Shown here piece by piece: positions 1 to 6,401 of a stretch of DNA of 49,611 nucleotides; the stretch's first letter is position 1; each line of letters begins with the position of its first letter. Both the position numbers and the translations under genes were made by a program. The notes beneath the pieces were generated by a model. That model ran no database searches and was not told where the DNA came from. It saw only the letters and a list, made by a program, of their open reading frames with translations. The stretch lies in contig JAFOBK010000062.1 in the NCBI GenBank assembly GCA_017381835.1, positions 1 through 49,611 of the forward strand, read 5' to 3'. The stretch is from Oscillospiraceae bacterium. GTDB lineage: Bacteria > Bacillota_A > Clostridia > Oscillospirales > Oscillospiraceae.

Positions 1-76
1 ACTGTACAGTAGAAAACTCGTCCAGTTCCAGTTCATCCAGTACTTCTGCAGGGACAGGCAGAAGCACATAATTCAT
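1..76 (-). CDS. Hypothetical protein, N-terminal fragment (runs off left edge)
   Basis: An ATG at 76 overlaps the TGA of the adenine methylase in an ATGA arrangement, so the two are translationally coupled. The visible 25 codons begin MNYVLLPVPAEVL and continue with an acidic stretch (DELELDEF). There is no stop before the window edge. The fragment is too short to assign a family. Its position places it in the same ICE operon as the methylase. The overlap is seen directly; that the gene is real is inferred from that overlap. Confidence 0.5.
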   Translation of the reverse strand, partial: MNYVLLPVPAEVLDELELDEFSTVQ

Positions 77-957
77 TTTGTACGATTCTTGCATGGTATG
101 ATTCGCTCCTTCAGTAATTGGGTAGTATCCTCCGGCTGACCAATCAGCTCGGAAATCGACATTTGTGCAGGCACATCCTTTTCCCGTTCCAACAGGTCGT
201 AGTTACCGATGAGCAGCTCTCCGAACTGGGTACCGGGACTGGTCCGCTGTGCCATGGTATGGACACGTTTGAATTCCAGAATGAAGAAGTCCTTGAACAG
301 TTCCCGAACCTCCGGGAAGTCTGCCTGGGAGATCAGCCACTTGCCTTTACAGTTTGCCAGGGTATCCCGCAGTAGTACATGGTGGTCCCAGCCGAACTCG
401 GCCTCGTAGACATACTCGCTTCTGCAGTATGGGGGATCCCCATAGAAGAAAGCATCTTCCCTGTCATAGTGGGGAATCAGCTTCTCAAAGCTCTTATGTT
501 CTACCACCACATTTTCCAGCCGAACGGACATCTCCGCCAGCTGCTGGAACATGGTTCTCACATTGAAGGGCTGGCAGGCAAAGCTTTTTCCGTTACTGGC
601 GTAACTGTTGCGGGTTCTCATAAAGAAGGCAGCAGCCTGTCGGACTTCTCGGTAGTCTGCACGTTGGCACAGCTTTTCCTTCAGCCTGGTCGCCCATTCC
701 TGGGGAACCAAACAGTCAACGATTTCAAGCTGTGCAGGTAGGTATGGGGTTGGATCTCCCGCTCCCTCATGGAAGTGAAGCCAGGCATCAAATTCCTCAC
801 GGGAATTGAGCGGCAGGAGATCCAGCTCCAAAAGCAGTTCCGCGATCCGGTTTTTGGCCACGCGGAACAGGTTTACCAGTTCTCCGTCTATATCGTTATA
901 GACTTCGAATCTGGATGGTGGCTTTCCCAGCAGGACGGAACCGCTTCCACCGAACAC
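73..957 (-). CDS. DNA adenine methylase, D12 class (N-terminus lost by frameshift)
   Basis: N6-adenine DNA methyltransferase of the D12/Dam-like type, usual on conjugative elements and phages of Clostridia. The open frame starts only at a GTG inside the AdoMet-binding motif (V-F-G-G-S-G-S near residue 1-7). The catalytic D-P-P-Y motif is visible as GDPPYC near residue 173-178. Family members have about 25-30 residues before motif I. These are encoded upstream in the same frame (IRTPVTRIGNKTNLLP, about 1004-1051), but an in-frame TAA at 1054-1056 cuts them off from the ATG at 1069. The protein therefore looks inactivated, unless a rare start codon is used or the base is a sequencing error. It is coupled by ATGA to the next gene at 76. 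Confidence 0.85.
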   Translation of the reverse strand: MFGGSGSVLLGKPPSRFEVYNDIDGELVNLFRVAKNRIAELLLELDLLPLNSREEFDAWLHFHEGAGDPTPYLPAQLEIVDCLVPQEWATRLKEKLCQRADYREVRQAAAFFMRTRNSYASNGKSFACQPFNVRTMFQQLAEMSVRLENVVVEHKSFEKLIPHYDREDAFFYGDPPYCRSEYVYEAEFGWDHHVLLRDTLANCKGKWLISQADFPEVRELFKDFFILEFKRVHTMAQRTSPGTQFGELLIGNYDLLEREKDVPAQMSISELIGQPEDTTQLLKERIIPCKNRTK

Positions 958-1069
958 ATCGATAAAGCGGTCATACTCTTTCGGGAAAACGGCATAGAGA
1001 ATCGGCAGCAGATTGGTTTTGTTGCCGATGCGGGTTACAGGGGTACGAATAGGTTATCTCACGCTCCAT
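958..1069 (-). pseudogene. Frameshifted 5' end of the adenine methylase gene
   Basis: The ATG at 1069 overlaps the TGA of the preceding small gene and begins M-E-R-E-I in a frame one base off from the methylase body. Removing one A of the AA at 1054-1055 would join MEREI to PIRTPVTRIGNKT and on to the FGGSGS motif, giving the N-terminus expected for this family. This is direct sequence reading. Whether it is a real mutation or a base-call error cannot be decided here. Confidence 0.65.
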
Positions 1070-1196
1070 TCTTAATGGAAATGGCCGGTACAGTTCCTGC
1101 GGTCAGGTAACCGTATCGGCCATTAGGGTTTGTTCCGGCCATTTTCACTACAAAAACGGAGCGGCACCTATCCTTAAATGCGCGTTTGGTATTCAA
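1059..1196 (-). CDS. Small hypothetical protein of the ICE operon (45 aa)
   Basis: A TTG start at 1196 sits 8 nt behind a strong AGGAGG (1205-1210); an ATG at 1202 is in frame but too close to the site. The product is short and basic (MNTKRAFKDRCRSVFVV... ending SIKNGA), with no family I recognise. Its TGA overlaps the ATG of the methylase gene, as expected for a coupled operon. The frame stays open further upstream to 1268, but the ribosome binding site favours the short form. The confidence comes from that site and the overlap, not from homology. Confidence 0.5.
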   Translation of the reverse strand: MNTKRAFKDRCRSVFVVKMAGTNPNGRYGYLTAGTVPAISIKNGA

Positions 1197-1265
1197 CAGC
1201 ATCACCTCCTTCCTGCGATGTGCTTCTATTTGAAAAGCCTCCATAAGCAGAAGCATTTCCACAAA

Positions 1266-1313
1266 CAAAAAAGAGGCCGTAAACTACCTTCTCAAAGGTA
1301 ATCTACCAGCCTC
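1266..1313 (-). terminator. Intrinsic terminator inside the ICE operon
   Basis: On the minus strand GAGGC pairs with GCCTC around an inner TACCTT/AAGGTA stem, followed by TTTTTT. It directly follows the stop of the 1325-1906 gene and precedes the 45-aa gene, so it would cut off or attenuate expression of the small gene and methylase. Confidence 0.75.
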
Positions 1314-1324
1314 ATCTGCTTTAT

Positions 1325-1906
1325 TTATTCCATTGACATTTCATGTATTTCTTCATGTTTCTGATATTCCTCCTGGGTGCAGAAGTTTACATACTCCCCT
1401 ATGATACTTACTGCAGCATGGTAGCTGCGGCTTTGCTCAACGCGGGTACGCATCTCCACTGCCTGCTCTGCCATTTGATTCTCCCGTAATGTCCGGGAAG
1501 CAAGGCCAATTAGGTTGAAGATATTACCGTCTGCTCCAATAATGGGGCAGTCTGGTTTTGATTGCTTTGGCTGTTCCTGAATATATCCACCCAACTCATT
1601 CTCCACATAGTCTGACAACCAGATTCCACCAAATCTATCGTGGGATCTTAGCCGCCAGATTGCCAGCTTTCCCACATCCAGCTTCACATCATCTGAGAAT
1701 GGGAACAGCAGACAGGTGGATCCGTCTTTTTGAAAGACGTGTACATCCGTAAACACAGTGCCGTTTTTCAGGCAGCCGTTGGCAGTCAGCATTCGGTTGA
1801 TGCCATCCAGCCATTCTTTGGCGCTTCCACCGCATCCTTGGAGCACAAGTCCCTCTTGATCTTCCATTCTGCGGAGCTGATCTATGGTTATAGTGCGAAT
1901 ACTCAT
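1325..1906 (-). CDS. Hypothetical conjugative-element protein (193 aa)
   Basis: ATG at 1906 overlaps the stop of the DUF4314 gene by four bases (ATGA). The protein begins MSIRTITIDQLRRMEDQEG. A soluble N-terminal domain (about residues 1-110) contains W-R-L-R and G-G-I-W-L-S-D-Y. The linker is polar and the C-terminus is helical and Glu/Gln-rich (about 130-193). No catalytic motif is evident. Proteins of this sort accompany DUF4314 and DNA methylase genes on Clostridia conjugative elements; that is context, not demonstrated function. A strong terminator hairpin follows its stop at once (1266-1313). Confidence 0.7.
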   Translation of the reverse strand: MSIRTITIDQLRRMEDQEGLVLQGCGGSAKEWLDGINRMLTANGCLKNGTVFTDVHVFQKDGSTCLLFPFSDDVKLDVGKLAIWRLRSHDRFGGIWLSDYVENELGGYIQEQPKQSKPDCPIIGADGNIFNLIGLASRTLRENQMAEQAVEMRTRVEQSRSYHAAVSIIGEYVNFCTQEEYQKHEEIHEMSME

Positions 1907-2199
1907 AGGCGCATCTCCTCCATGCCTCTTACTTTGATAACCATGTTCTGCTCCTGGGTAAGCTCTTCCTTGGTCAGTTTCCGGAAGCTATCTACCTGTG
2001 GTATGATAGCCAAGGTTCTACCGTTATCCCACCGCATATGGATCTGACCAGCGTCATCTACATGGTCTACTGTTCCACGAGTGCCATCCGGCACTGCAAA
2101 CTTATCGTCCATATGTTCCAGGAGGATTCTTGTGCCGGGCGGATAGTTCAGTCTACACTCGGCTGCTTGCTTCGGTGTCAGTTCATTGGTCTGGCTCAT
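1903..2199 (-). CDS. DUF4314 domain-containing protein (98 aa)
   Basis: Small ICE-associated protein of the DUF4314 family, function unknown. The start at 2199 (MSQTNELTPKQAAECRL) lies behind AAAGGAG; an upstream in-frame extension to 2355 has no ribosome site and reads through the neighbouring cysteine-rich gene. The core has the expected beta-rich pattern: YPPGTRILLEHM, then GTRGTVDHVDDAGQIHMRWD, ending in a DSFRKLT segment. This looks like an SH3-like fold; the fold is inferred from the family pattern. It is coupled by ATGA to the 1325-1906 gene and overlaps the end of the 2183-2371 gene. Confidence 0.85.
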   Translation of the reverse strand: MSQTNELTPKQAAECRLNYPPGTRILLEHMDDKFAVPDGTRGTVDHVDDAGQIHMRWDNGRTLAIIPQVDSFRKLTKEELTQEQNMVIKVRGMEEMRL

Positions 2200-2371
2200 T
2201 CTTATACTCCTTTCTCTGCAGTTTTTCAAATCTTGTTCGAAGGCACTCACCATCCGATCCCCAGCAGATAAAGCCTGTTGATGGAAACGGACAGCCCTTA
2301 CACTTTTCCAAAATGCTACAAACGTTTTGCTCTTCGTTTTCCGGAGGATTCGCATAGCGCCTATATTCCAT
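2183..2371 (-). CDS. Cysteine-rich small ICE protein (62 aa)
   Basis: The frame begins MEYRRYANPPENEEQNVCS at 2371; a GTG at 2389 could add six residues. Five cysteines in the order C-x6-C-x2-C-x9-C-x5-C suggest a small metal-binding domain. The last residues (EYKNEPDQ) overlap the start of the DUF4314 gene. Proteins of this shape are common next to DUF4314 genes in conjugative elements of gut Clostridia. The ribosome site is weak, so translation may be coupled to the nine-codon frame just upstream (2401-2430). Function unknown. Confidence 0.6.
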   Translation of the reverse strand: MEYRRYANPPENEEQNVCSILEKCKGCPFPSTGFICWGSDGECLRTRFEKLQRKEYKNEPDQ

Positions 2372-2400
2372 TTTTATTTTCCGTGTCACTATGAGTGGCC

Positions 2401-2430
2401 TTAGATAGGTGACCTTTTTGTTTGATCCAT
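2401..2430 (-). other. Nine-codon leader reading frame behind a good ribosome site
   Basis: ATG at 2430 is preceded by AAGGAG at good spacing and reads M-D-Q-T-K-R-S-P-I-stop. It lies between an intrinsic hairpin with a T-run (2462-2500) and the first substantial gene of the minus-strand ICE operon. It could be a leader peptide of an attenuator or a gene start destroyed by mutation. The reading is direct; the role is inference. Confidence 0.4.
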
Positions 2431-2461
2431 AGTTTCAGCTCCTTGTTGTAAAAATAAAAAA

Positions 2462-2500
2462 GCCGGGTACCTGGACGTTGTAAACATCCCGATACCCGGC
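2462..2500 (-). terminator. Hairpin with T-run upstream of the ICE operon (terminator or attenuator)
   Basis: GCCGGGTA (2462-2469) pairs with TACCCGGC (2493-2500). An inner stem of GGACGTT against AACATCC allows one wobble. On the minus strand it is followed by CTTTTTTATTTTT and then the ribosome site of the nine-codon frame. Its place just upstream of the genes suggests attenuation. Confidence 0.65.
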
Positions 2501-2703
2501 AATAAATAATATTCAATTCCAAAACGCTATCTTCTAAAAGCTCCTTTGGTTCTAATAAATCTCCATTTTAAGGCTGAAATGCATCTCGAACGCCCCAAAT
2601 ACCCGCAAAATACGCAATAGCATCTATGGAAATCATTATTTGCGTGTTAACATTTTCGTGCTAAACTGCAACTTATTGCGGTCAAAAACTGCGTATAAAA
2701 TAA
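2501..2703. other. AT-rich gap without a gene between ICE operon and tRNA-Gln
   Basis: No open frame with a ribosome site is visible on either strand. The stretch holds a loose direct repeat (TAGCATCTAT near 2617 and again near 2737) and several A/T tracts. No integrase gene is present. It may contain the right end of the element, but no clear att duplication can be placed from this side alone. Confidence 0.4.
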
Positions 2704-2757
2704 AAAGTTGACACTAAATAGCTAACTTTTTGCATTAGCATCTATAGTGTCAACTTT
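2704..2757 (-). terminator. Long inverted repeat downstream of tRNA-Gln
   Basis: AAAGTTGACACTA (2704-2716) is the exact complement of TAGTGTCAACTTT (2745-2757). An inner GCTAA/TTAGC pair (2721-2725, 2735-2739) extends the stem. On the minus strand a T-rich tail follows, so it can terminate the tRNA transcript. The 13-bp arms would also suit an attachment site or protein-binding palindrome at the element boundary. Confidence 0.6.
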
Positions 2758-2760
2758 ATA

Positions 2761-2834
2761 TGGCAGAGGATGAGGGATTCGAACCCCCGCAAACGGAGTC
2801 AGAGTCCGGTGTGCTACCGTTACACAAATCCTCT
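2761..2834 (-). tRNA. tRNA-Gln (anticodon CTG)
   Basis: Cloverleaf on the minus strand. Acceptor AGAGGAT pairs with ATCCTCT, followed by discriminator G and an encoded CCA (2761-2763). There is a D-arm GTG/CAC and a T-arm loop TTCGAAT. The anticodon loop CTCTGAC gives CTG at 2800-2802. One C-T mismatch lies at the top of the anticodon stem. The 3' end points toward the mobile-element genes, a usual integration target. Confidence 0.9.
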
Positions 2835-2852
2835 ATCGCAGGAACATTCATT

Positions 2853-2880
2853 ATTATACGCACTTTTCTAAAAAAGTCAA
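2853..2880 (-). promoter_or_regulatory. Promoter of tRNA-Gln
   Basis: Minus strand TTGACT (2875-2880), 16-nt spacer, TATAAT (2853-2858), about 19 nt upstream of the tRNA 5' end. Confidence 0.75.
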
Positions 2881-2941
2881 GAAGTTTTTTGAAAAAATTT
2901 CAAATTTTCTGACAACAGTATTTTATCCTGCAAAAAGTTAA

Positions 2942-3490
2942 TTATTCCTCCCAGGGAAAGGGTTTTCCTGTCAAAACATGGTCCTTGAGATAGCGGAAAG
3001 TAGTTTCCTCGCCCTCATCTCTGAGCATGGTAAGCAAAAAATCCAGTTCCTGTTTGGTCTGAGGGTGCATCCAGTTGCGCTCATCGCTGCGGATAAAGTA
3101 CTCATACGCGGAGGCGCTGGTATAATCTTTTCCCTTATAGATCATGCTGGCGGCACGACGGTCCATCACCATCTCCGCCAAATACCTTCTGGGCATGGGC
3201 ACCGGCTCATAAACGCCGGATTGCAGATTCACATCCTGCCAATATTCATAATGATGCCGGTTGCGGCCTTTATGGTGCATCCAGGCTTCACTGTAGCCCT
3301 TATCTTCTCTCTCCGCTGCATTAGGACTGCGATTGCCCTGAAAATACTTGATACCATTCATAAATTCCGTAGGGGTATACTTAGACAAATCGTGGGTAAT
3401 ACCCTGCAAGATCAGGCCAATTTTGAAGCAGCCCTGCATAACCAGCAGTTTATGATGTGTGATGGTTTTAAAATGTTTCCAAAAATGCAT
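2942..3490 (-). CDS. DUF5662 family protein (182 aa)
   Basis: Begins MHFWKHFKTITHHKLLVMQ at 3490, behind GGGGGAG; the longer frame to 3526 lacks a site. Family features are visible: THDLSKYTPTEF (about 35-46), HHKGRNRHHYEYW (about 75-87) and MPRRYLAEMVMDR. The conserved His/Asp residues look able to bind a metal, recalling HD-type hydrolases, but no activity is established. It is common in Firmicutes genomes and phages. It stands alone here: the MATE gene upstream ends in a terminator (3540-3561), and its own stop at 2942 lies near the tRNA-Gln promoter. Confidence 0.85.
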   Translation of the reverse strand: MHFWKHFKTITHHKLLVMQGCFKIGLILQGITHDLSKYTPTEFMNGIKYFQGNRSPNAAEREDKGYSEAWMHHKGRNRHHYEYWQDVNLQSGVYEPVPMPRRYLAEMVMDRRAASMIYKGKDYTSASAYEYFIRSDERNWMHPQTKQELDFLLTMLRDEGEETTFRYLKDHVLTGKPFPWEE

Positions 3491-3539
3491 GATACTCCCC
3501 CCATTTTTCTTATTATATGTTAGCACTTACCTAAAAAGC

Positions 3540-3561
3540 AAGTCCCCCATAAGGGGGACTT
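3540..3561 (-). terminator. Terminator of the MATE gene
   Basis: AAGTCCCCC and GGGGGACTT form a 9-bp stem with a four-base loop. The minus-strand tail is GCTTTTT. Confidence 0.85.
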
Positions 3562-3565
3562 GGAA

Positions 3566-4939
3566 TTATTCTGCCAGTTTCTTATCCTCCAGCTTCTTCA
3601 TGGCCTTGCGGAACACAAAGAAGAATAGGATTGCCGTGAAGGTCACTGCCAGCACATCGGCAACAGGCTCAGCTGTATATACAGCCATAGTCTTGTTTTC
3701 CATGATAGCAGGCATCAGGTAAATCAGCGGCAGCAACAGAACAAACTTACGCATAATGGCAACAGTCATAGAGCACAGAGCCTGACCCAGGGACACAAAT
3801 GCCATCTGGCAGGCAATCTGAATGCCGAACAGACCCAAGCCGGCACAATAGACCCGCAAAGCCTTTGCGGTAAACTCACGCATAGCTGCATCCGGGGTAA
3901 AGATACCTGCGAAGACCTGGGGCATCAGCATGATGCAGGCCCAGATCACCAGAGAATAACTCAAACTTACCGTCAGCAGCATCCGGTAGGTCTTGCGGAC
4001 ACGGTCTGCATCACCGGCGCCATAGTTAAAGCTCATGATGGGCTGTGCACCCTGGCCGATACCCTGCATGGGCAGCATCGCAAACTGCATAACGCTGGTG
4101 AGAATAGTCATCGCGCCGACAGCCATATCGCCGCCATACTTCAAAAGAGAAGTATTGAAGCAGACAGAGATGACACTCTCGGTAGACTGCATGATAAAGG
4201 TAGCCATACCCAGTGCCACGCAGGGCAGCACAATGGAGGGCTTCAGATTCAGATTCTTCAGCTTCAACTTCAGAATGGTGGTCTTACCGGTGAGGAACAG
4301 CAACACCCATACGCAGGAAGCTGCCTGGGACAGGATGGTTGCCAGGGCAGCGCCCTTAACACCCATACCGAAGCCGAAGATAAACACCGGATCCAGAGCA
4401 ATATTGCACACGGCACCAATCAGCACACTGAACATACCCTGCTTAGCAAAGCCCTGGGCGGTAATGAAGGCATTCATACCCAAGGTCAGCTGGACGAAGA
4501 TGGTACCGATGGCATAAATGCTCATGTAATCCACAGCATAGCGGATTGTCTCACCGCTGGCGCCGAAAGCCAGCAGCAGGTCCTCGCTCCAAATAAGCAG
4601 TACCGTAGTCAGAACCACAGCAATGATGCTCAGCAGGCTGAAACAGCCGGCAAGGGTCTTTTCCGCATCTTCATTCTGACCTTTACCCATGAAAATAGAT
4701 GCACGGGGCGCACCGCCGCCACCTGCCAGCGCCGCAAAAGCGGACACGATCATGATCAGAGGCATACACACACCTACACCCGTCAGAGCCAGACTGCCCA
4801 CTTCAGGGATGTGACCGATATAAATGCGGTCCACAATATTATAGAGCATATTAATCAGCTGGGCTACCACCGTGGGGACTGCCAGCCGAAACAGCAGTTT
4901 TCCAATAGGCGCTGTGCCCAGATCCGCTTTCTTATCCAT
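3566..4939 (-). CDS. MATE family multidrug/Na+ antiporter, MepA-like (457 aa)
   Basis: Twelve hydrophobic segments in two homologous halves and the usual family length of about 450 residues. The N-terminus MDKKADLGTAPIGKLLF..., then PTVVAQLINMLYNIVDRIYIGH, and the mid-protein GQGAQPIMSFNYGAG are typical of the MepA-like branch of the MATE (MOP) superfamily. Its ATG overlaps the end of the marR gene by 8 nt, so both are made from one transcript. The regulator-pump pair resembles mepRA of Staphylococcus. It likely exports cationic drugs or metabolites with Na+ or H+; substrate not inferable. Confidence 0.93.
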   Translation of the reverse strand: MDKKADLGTAPIGKLLFRLAVPTVVAQLINMLYNIVDRIYIGHIPEVGSLALTGVGVCMPLIMIVSAFAALAGGGGAPRASIFMGKGQNEDAEKTLAGCFSLLSIIAVVLTTVLLIWSEDLLLAFGASGETIRYAVDYMSIYAIGTIFVQLTLGMNAFITAQGFAKQGMFSVLIGAVCNIALDPVFIFGFGMGVKGAALATILSQAASCVWVLLFLTGKTTILKLKLKNLNLKPSIVLPCVALGMATFIMQSTESVISVCFNTSLLKYGGDMAVGAMTILTSVMQFAMLPMQGIGQGAQPIMSFNYGAGDADRVRKTYRMLLTVSLSYSLVIWACIMLMPQVFAGIFTPDAAMREFTAKALRVYCAGLGLFGIQIACQMAFVSLGQALCSMTVAIMRKFVLLLPLIYLMPAIMENKTMAVYTAEPVADVLAVTFTAILFFFVFRKAMKKLEDKKLAE

Positions 4940-5366
4940 TCGTTGTTTCCTCCTGCTTCATATTCTCATGTAATTTATCTGTTAAATACTGAAGTTGCTC
5001 CAGTTCCTCCGGGGAAAATCCCCGCACAAGCATGGCGCCAAACTTCCTTTGCGCCTGCAGTCCTGCTTCCACGATTGGGTTCGCCGTCTCTGTCAGACGC
5101 AGATGCAGTGTCTTTTGGTTGCCCGGATAATAGACACCCTTCACCAGTCCCTTCTCCTGCAGCCCCTTCACGGATACGGATACATGGGACTTGGATAGGC
5201 GGCGGATTTTGACCAGCTGCGCTGCCGTATCATATTTGGGGTTATTTTGCAAAAACATCAGAACCGTAAATTCCATATAAGTCAGGCCATAGGACTTGCA
5301 CACCGGCATTACCGATTTTTCATATAAACTCTGCCCCATAAAAATATGCTCAAACACCGGCATCAT
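4932..5366 (-). CDS. MarR family transcriptional regulator (144 aa)
   Basis: Typical MarR length with a winged helix at about residues 30-100: YMEFTVLMFLQNN, then KIRRLSKSHVSVSVKGLQEKG as recognition helix, then the wing with KTLHLRLTETA. The C-terminal helices form the dimer interface. It is the first gene of the operon with the MATE pump. The promoter just upstream carries a perfect palindrome over the expected start point (5384-5407), fitting autorepression relieved by a ligand. Starts at 5366 or 5363 are both possible. Confidence 0.93.
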   Translation of the reverse strand: MMPVFEHIFMGQSLYEKSVMPVCKSYGLTYMEFTVLMFLQNNPKYDTAAQLVKIRRLSKSHVSVSVKGLQEKGLVKGVYYPGNQKTLHLRLTETANPIVEAGLQAQRKFGAMLVRGFSPEELEQLQYLTDKLHENMKQEETTNG

Positions 5367-5383
5367 CCCGTCTCACCTGCCTC

Positions 5384-5407
5384 AAATAGTTCTTTTTTGA
5401 ACTATTT
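5384..5407. promoter_or_regulatory. Palindromic operator for the MarR regulator
   Basis: AAATAGTTC, six T, GAACTATTT: a perfect 9-bp inverted repeat lying just downstream of the -10 box of the marR promoter. Position and symmetry suit a MarR dimer. Binding itself is inferred. Confidence 0.75.
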
Positions 5408-5408
5408 T

Positions 5409-5437
5409 ACTATAACATTCTCTCCCGTTTTTGTCAA
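5409..5437 (-). promoter_or_regulatory. Promoter of the marR-MATE operon
   Basis: Minus strand TTGACA (5432-5437), 17-nt spacer, TATAGT (5409-5414). The operator palindrome abuts its downstream side. Confidence 0.85.
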
Positions 5438-5444
5438 CTAAGGG

Positions 5445-5474
5445 TTGTGAAATAATCGCCCGTTATGATATAGT
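5445..5474 (+). promoter_or_regulatory. Promoter of the acyltransferase gene
   Basis: TTGTGA (5445-5450), 18-nt spacer, TATAGT (5469-5474), about 32 nt before the ATG. It is divergent from the marR promoter, with its -35 about 7 bp away. Confidence 0.6.
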
Positions 5475-5506
5475 AACAGCATAAGAATCCGAAAGGAGTT
5501 GATCCT

Positions 5507-6385
5507 ATGCGCCAGTATCTGCAGGGCTTTATGGAGTCCTATGCCTACCCGGAGGAGGCCATCTCCACCCTCCTGGCAGCCTACGATGTTCTGAAAGAAA
5601 ACGCAGACTTTACAATGCTGCTGGAAACTTACGAAAAAGACCGCTTCTGTGACTATGCAGCTATGCTTGCCCAGTGTAAAGAGATCGCCGCCGTCACCGG
5701 AGTTCATACCTACACAGTGGAATTTCTGATGTTCATGTGCTTTTCCAGAAAGCTGAAGGAAACCTATCTGGAACACGGCCACACCGAGGCCATGTGGCGG
5801 CAGAGTATGCTGGATCTAAAGTGCAAAATGATGGTATGCAAGGCTGTCAAAAATATTTGGGGCATGTTTGTAGCCTGGTGGTATGACGGCTTCTTCCGCA
5901 TGGAGCGTTTCGGCTTCGGCCGTATGGAATTTGAGCTTTTCGAATTTCCTCTGGAAATTTACGAAAAAGATGGAAAGGTACTGCGCAAGGGTGATACCGT
6001 CATTAACTGCCACATTGCAAAAACCGGTGAACCCCTTTCTCCGGAACTTGTGGAGGATGCATACCGGCAGGCTGCAGAATTCTACAAAGATACTTTTGCC
6101 GGAAAACCCATCCCCTTCTTCTGCGAAAGTTGGCTCATTTACTCCAAAATGGACGACCTGCTGCCAAAAAGATCCAACATCCGCACTTTCAAGGAGCGCT
6201 TTGAGGTAATCCATGACCATCTCTATGACAAGGGCGATTACAGCGAAATGTGGCGCCTGTTCGATATGGACTACACCGGCGATCTGGACGACTTCCCGGG
6301 AGATTCCACCCTGCGTCGCAATTACAAGCAGTTCCTGAAAGACGGCGGCCAGGTGGGCGAGGGTTACGGCGTATTCTTCTGGTAA
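5507..6385 (+). CDS. Acyltransferase domain-containing protein (DUF5596/GNAT-like, 292 aa)
   Basis: Starts at ATG 5507 behind AAAGGAGTTG. The sequence fits the two-domain family of an all-helical N-acyltransferase N-terminal domain (about 1-125, with YAYPEEAISTLLAAYD) and a GNAT-like C-terminal domain (about 140-290, with RMEFELFEFP, INCHIAKTGEPLS and a final FLKDGGQVGEGYGVF). Substrate unknown. The next gene, an AraC regulator, begins within 20 nt of its stop, so the two probably form an operon. The family name is recognised from sequence pattern; acyl transfer is inferred from the domain name. Confidence 0.85.
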   Translation: MRQYLQGFMESYAYPEEAISTLLAAYDVLKENADFTMLLETYEKDRFCDYAAMLAQCKEIAAVTGVHTYTVEFLMFMCFSRKLKETYLEHGHTEAMWRQSMLDLKCKMMVCKAVKNIWGMFVAWWYDGFFRMERFGFGRMEFELFEFPLEIYEKDGKVLRKGDTVINCHIAKTGEPLSPELVEDAYRQAAEFYKDTFAGKPIPFFCESWLIYSKMDDLLPKRSNIRTFKERFEVIHDHLYDKGDYSEMWRLFDMDYTGDLDDFPGDSTLRRNYKQFLKDGGQVGEGYGVFFW

Positions 6386-6401
6386 GGGAGTGAATGCAAC
6401 C

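Noticed and set aside
1903..2355. A 150-residue version of the DUF4314 protein starting at 2355
   Set aside because: No ribosome site, and the extension lies antiphase over the cysteine-rich gene; ATG 2199 has a clear AAAGGAG.
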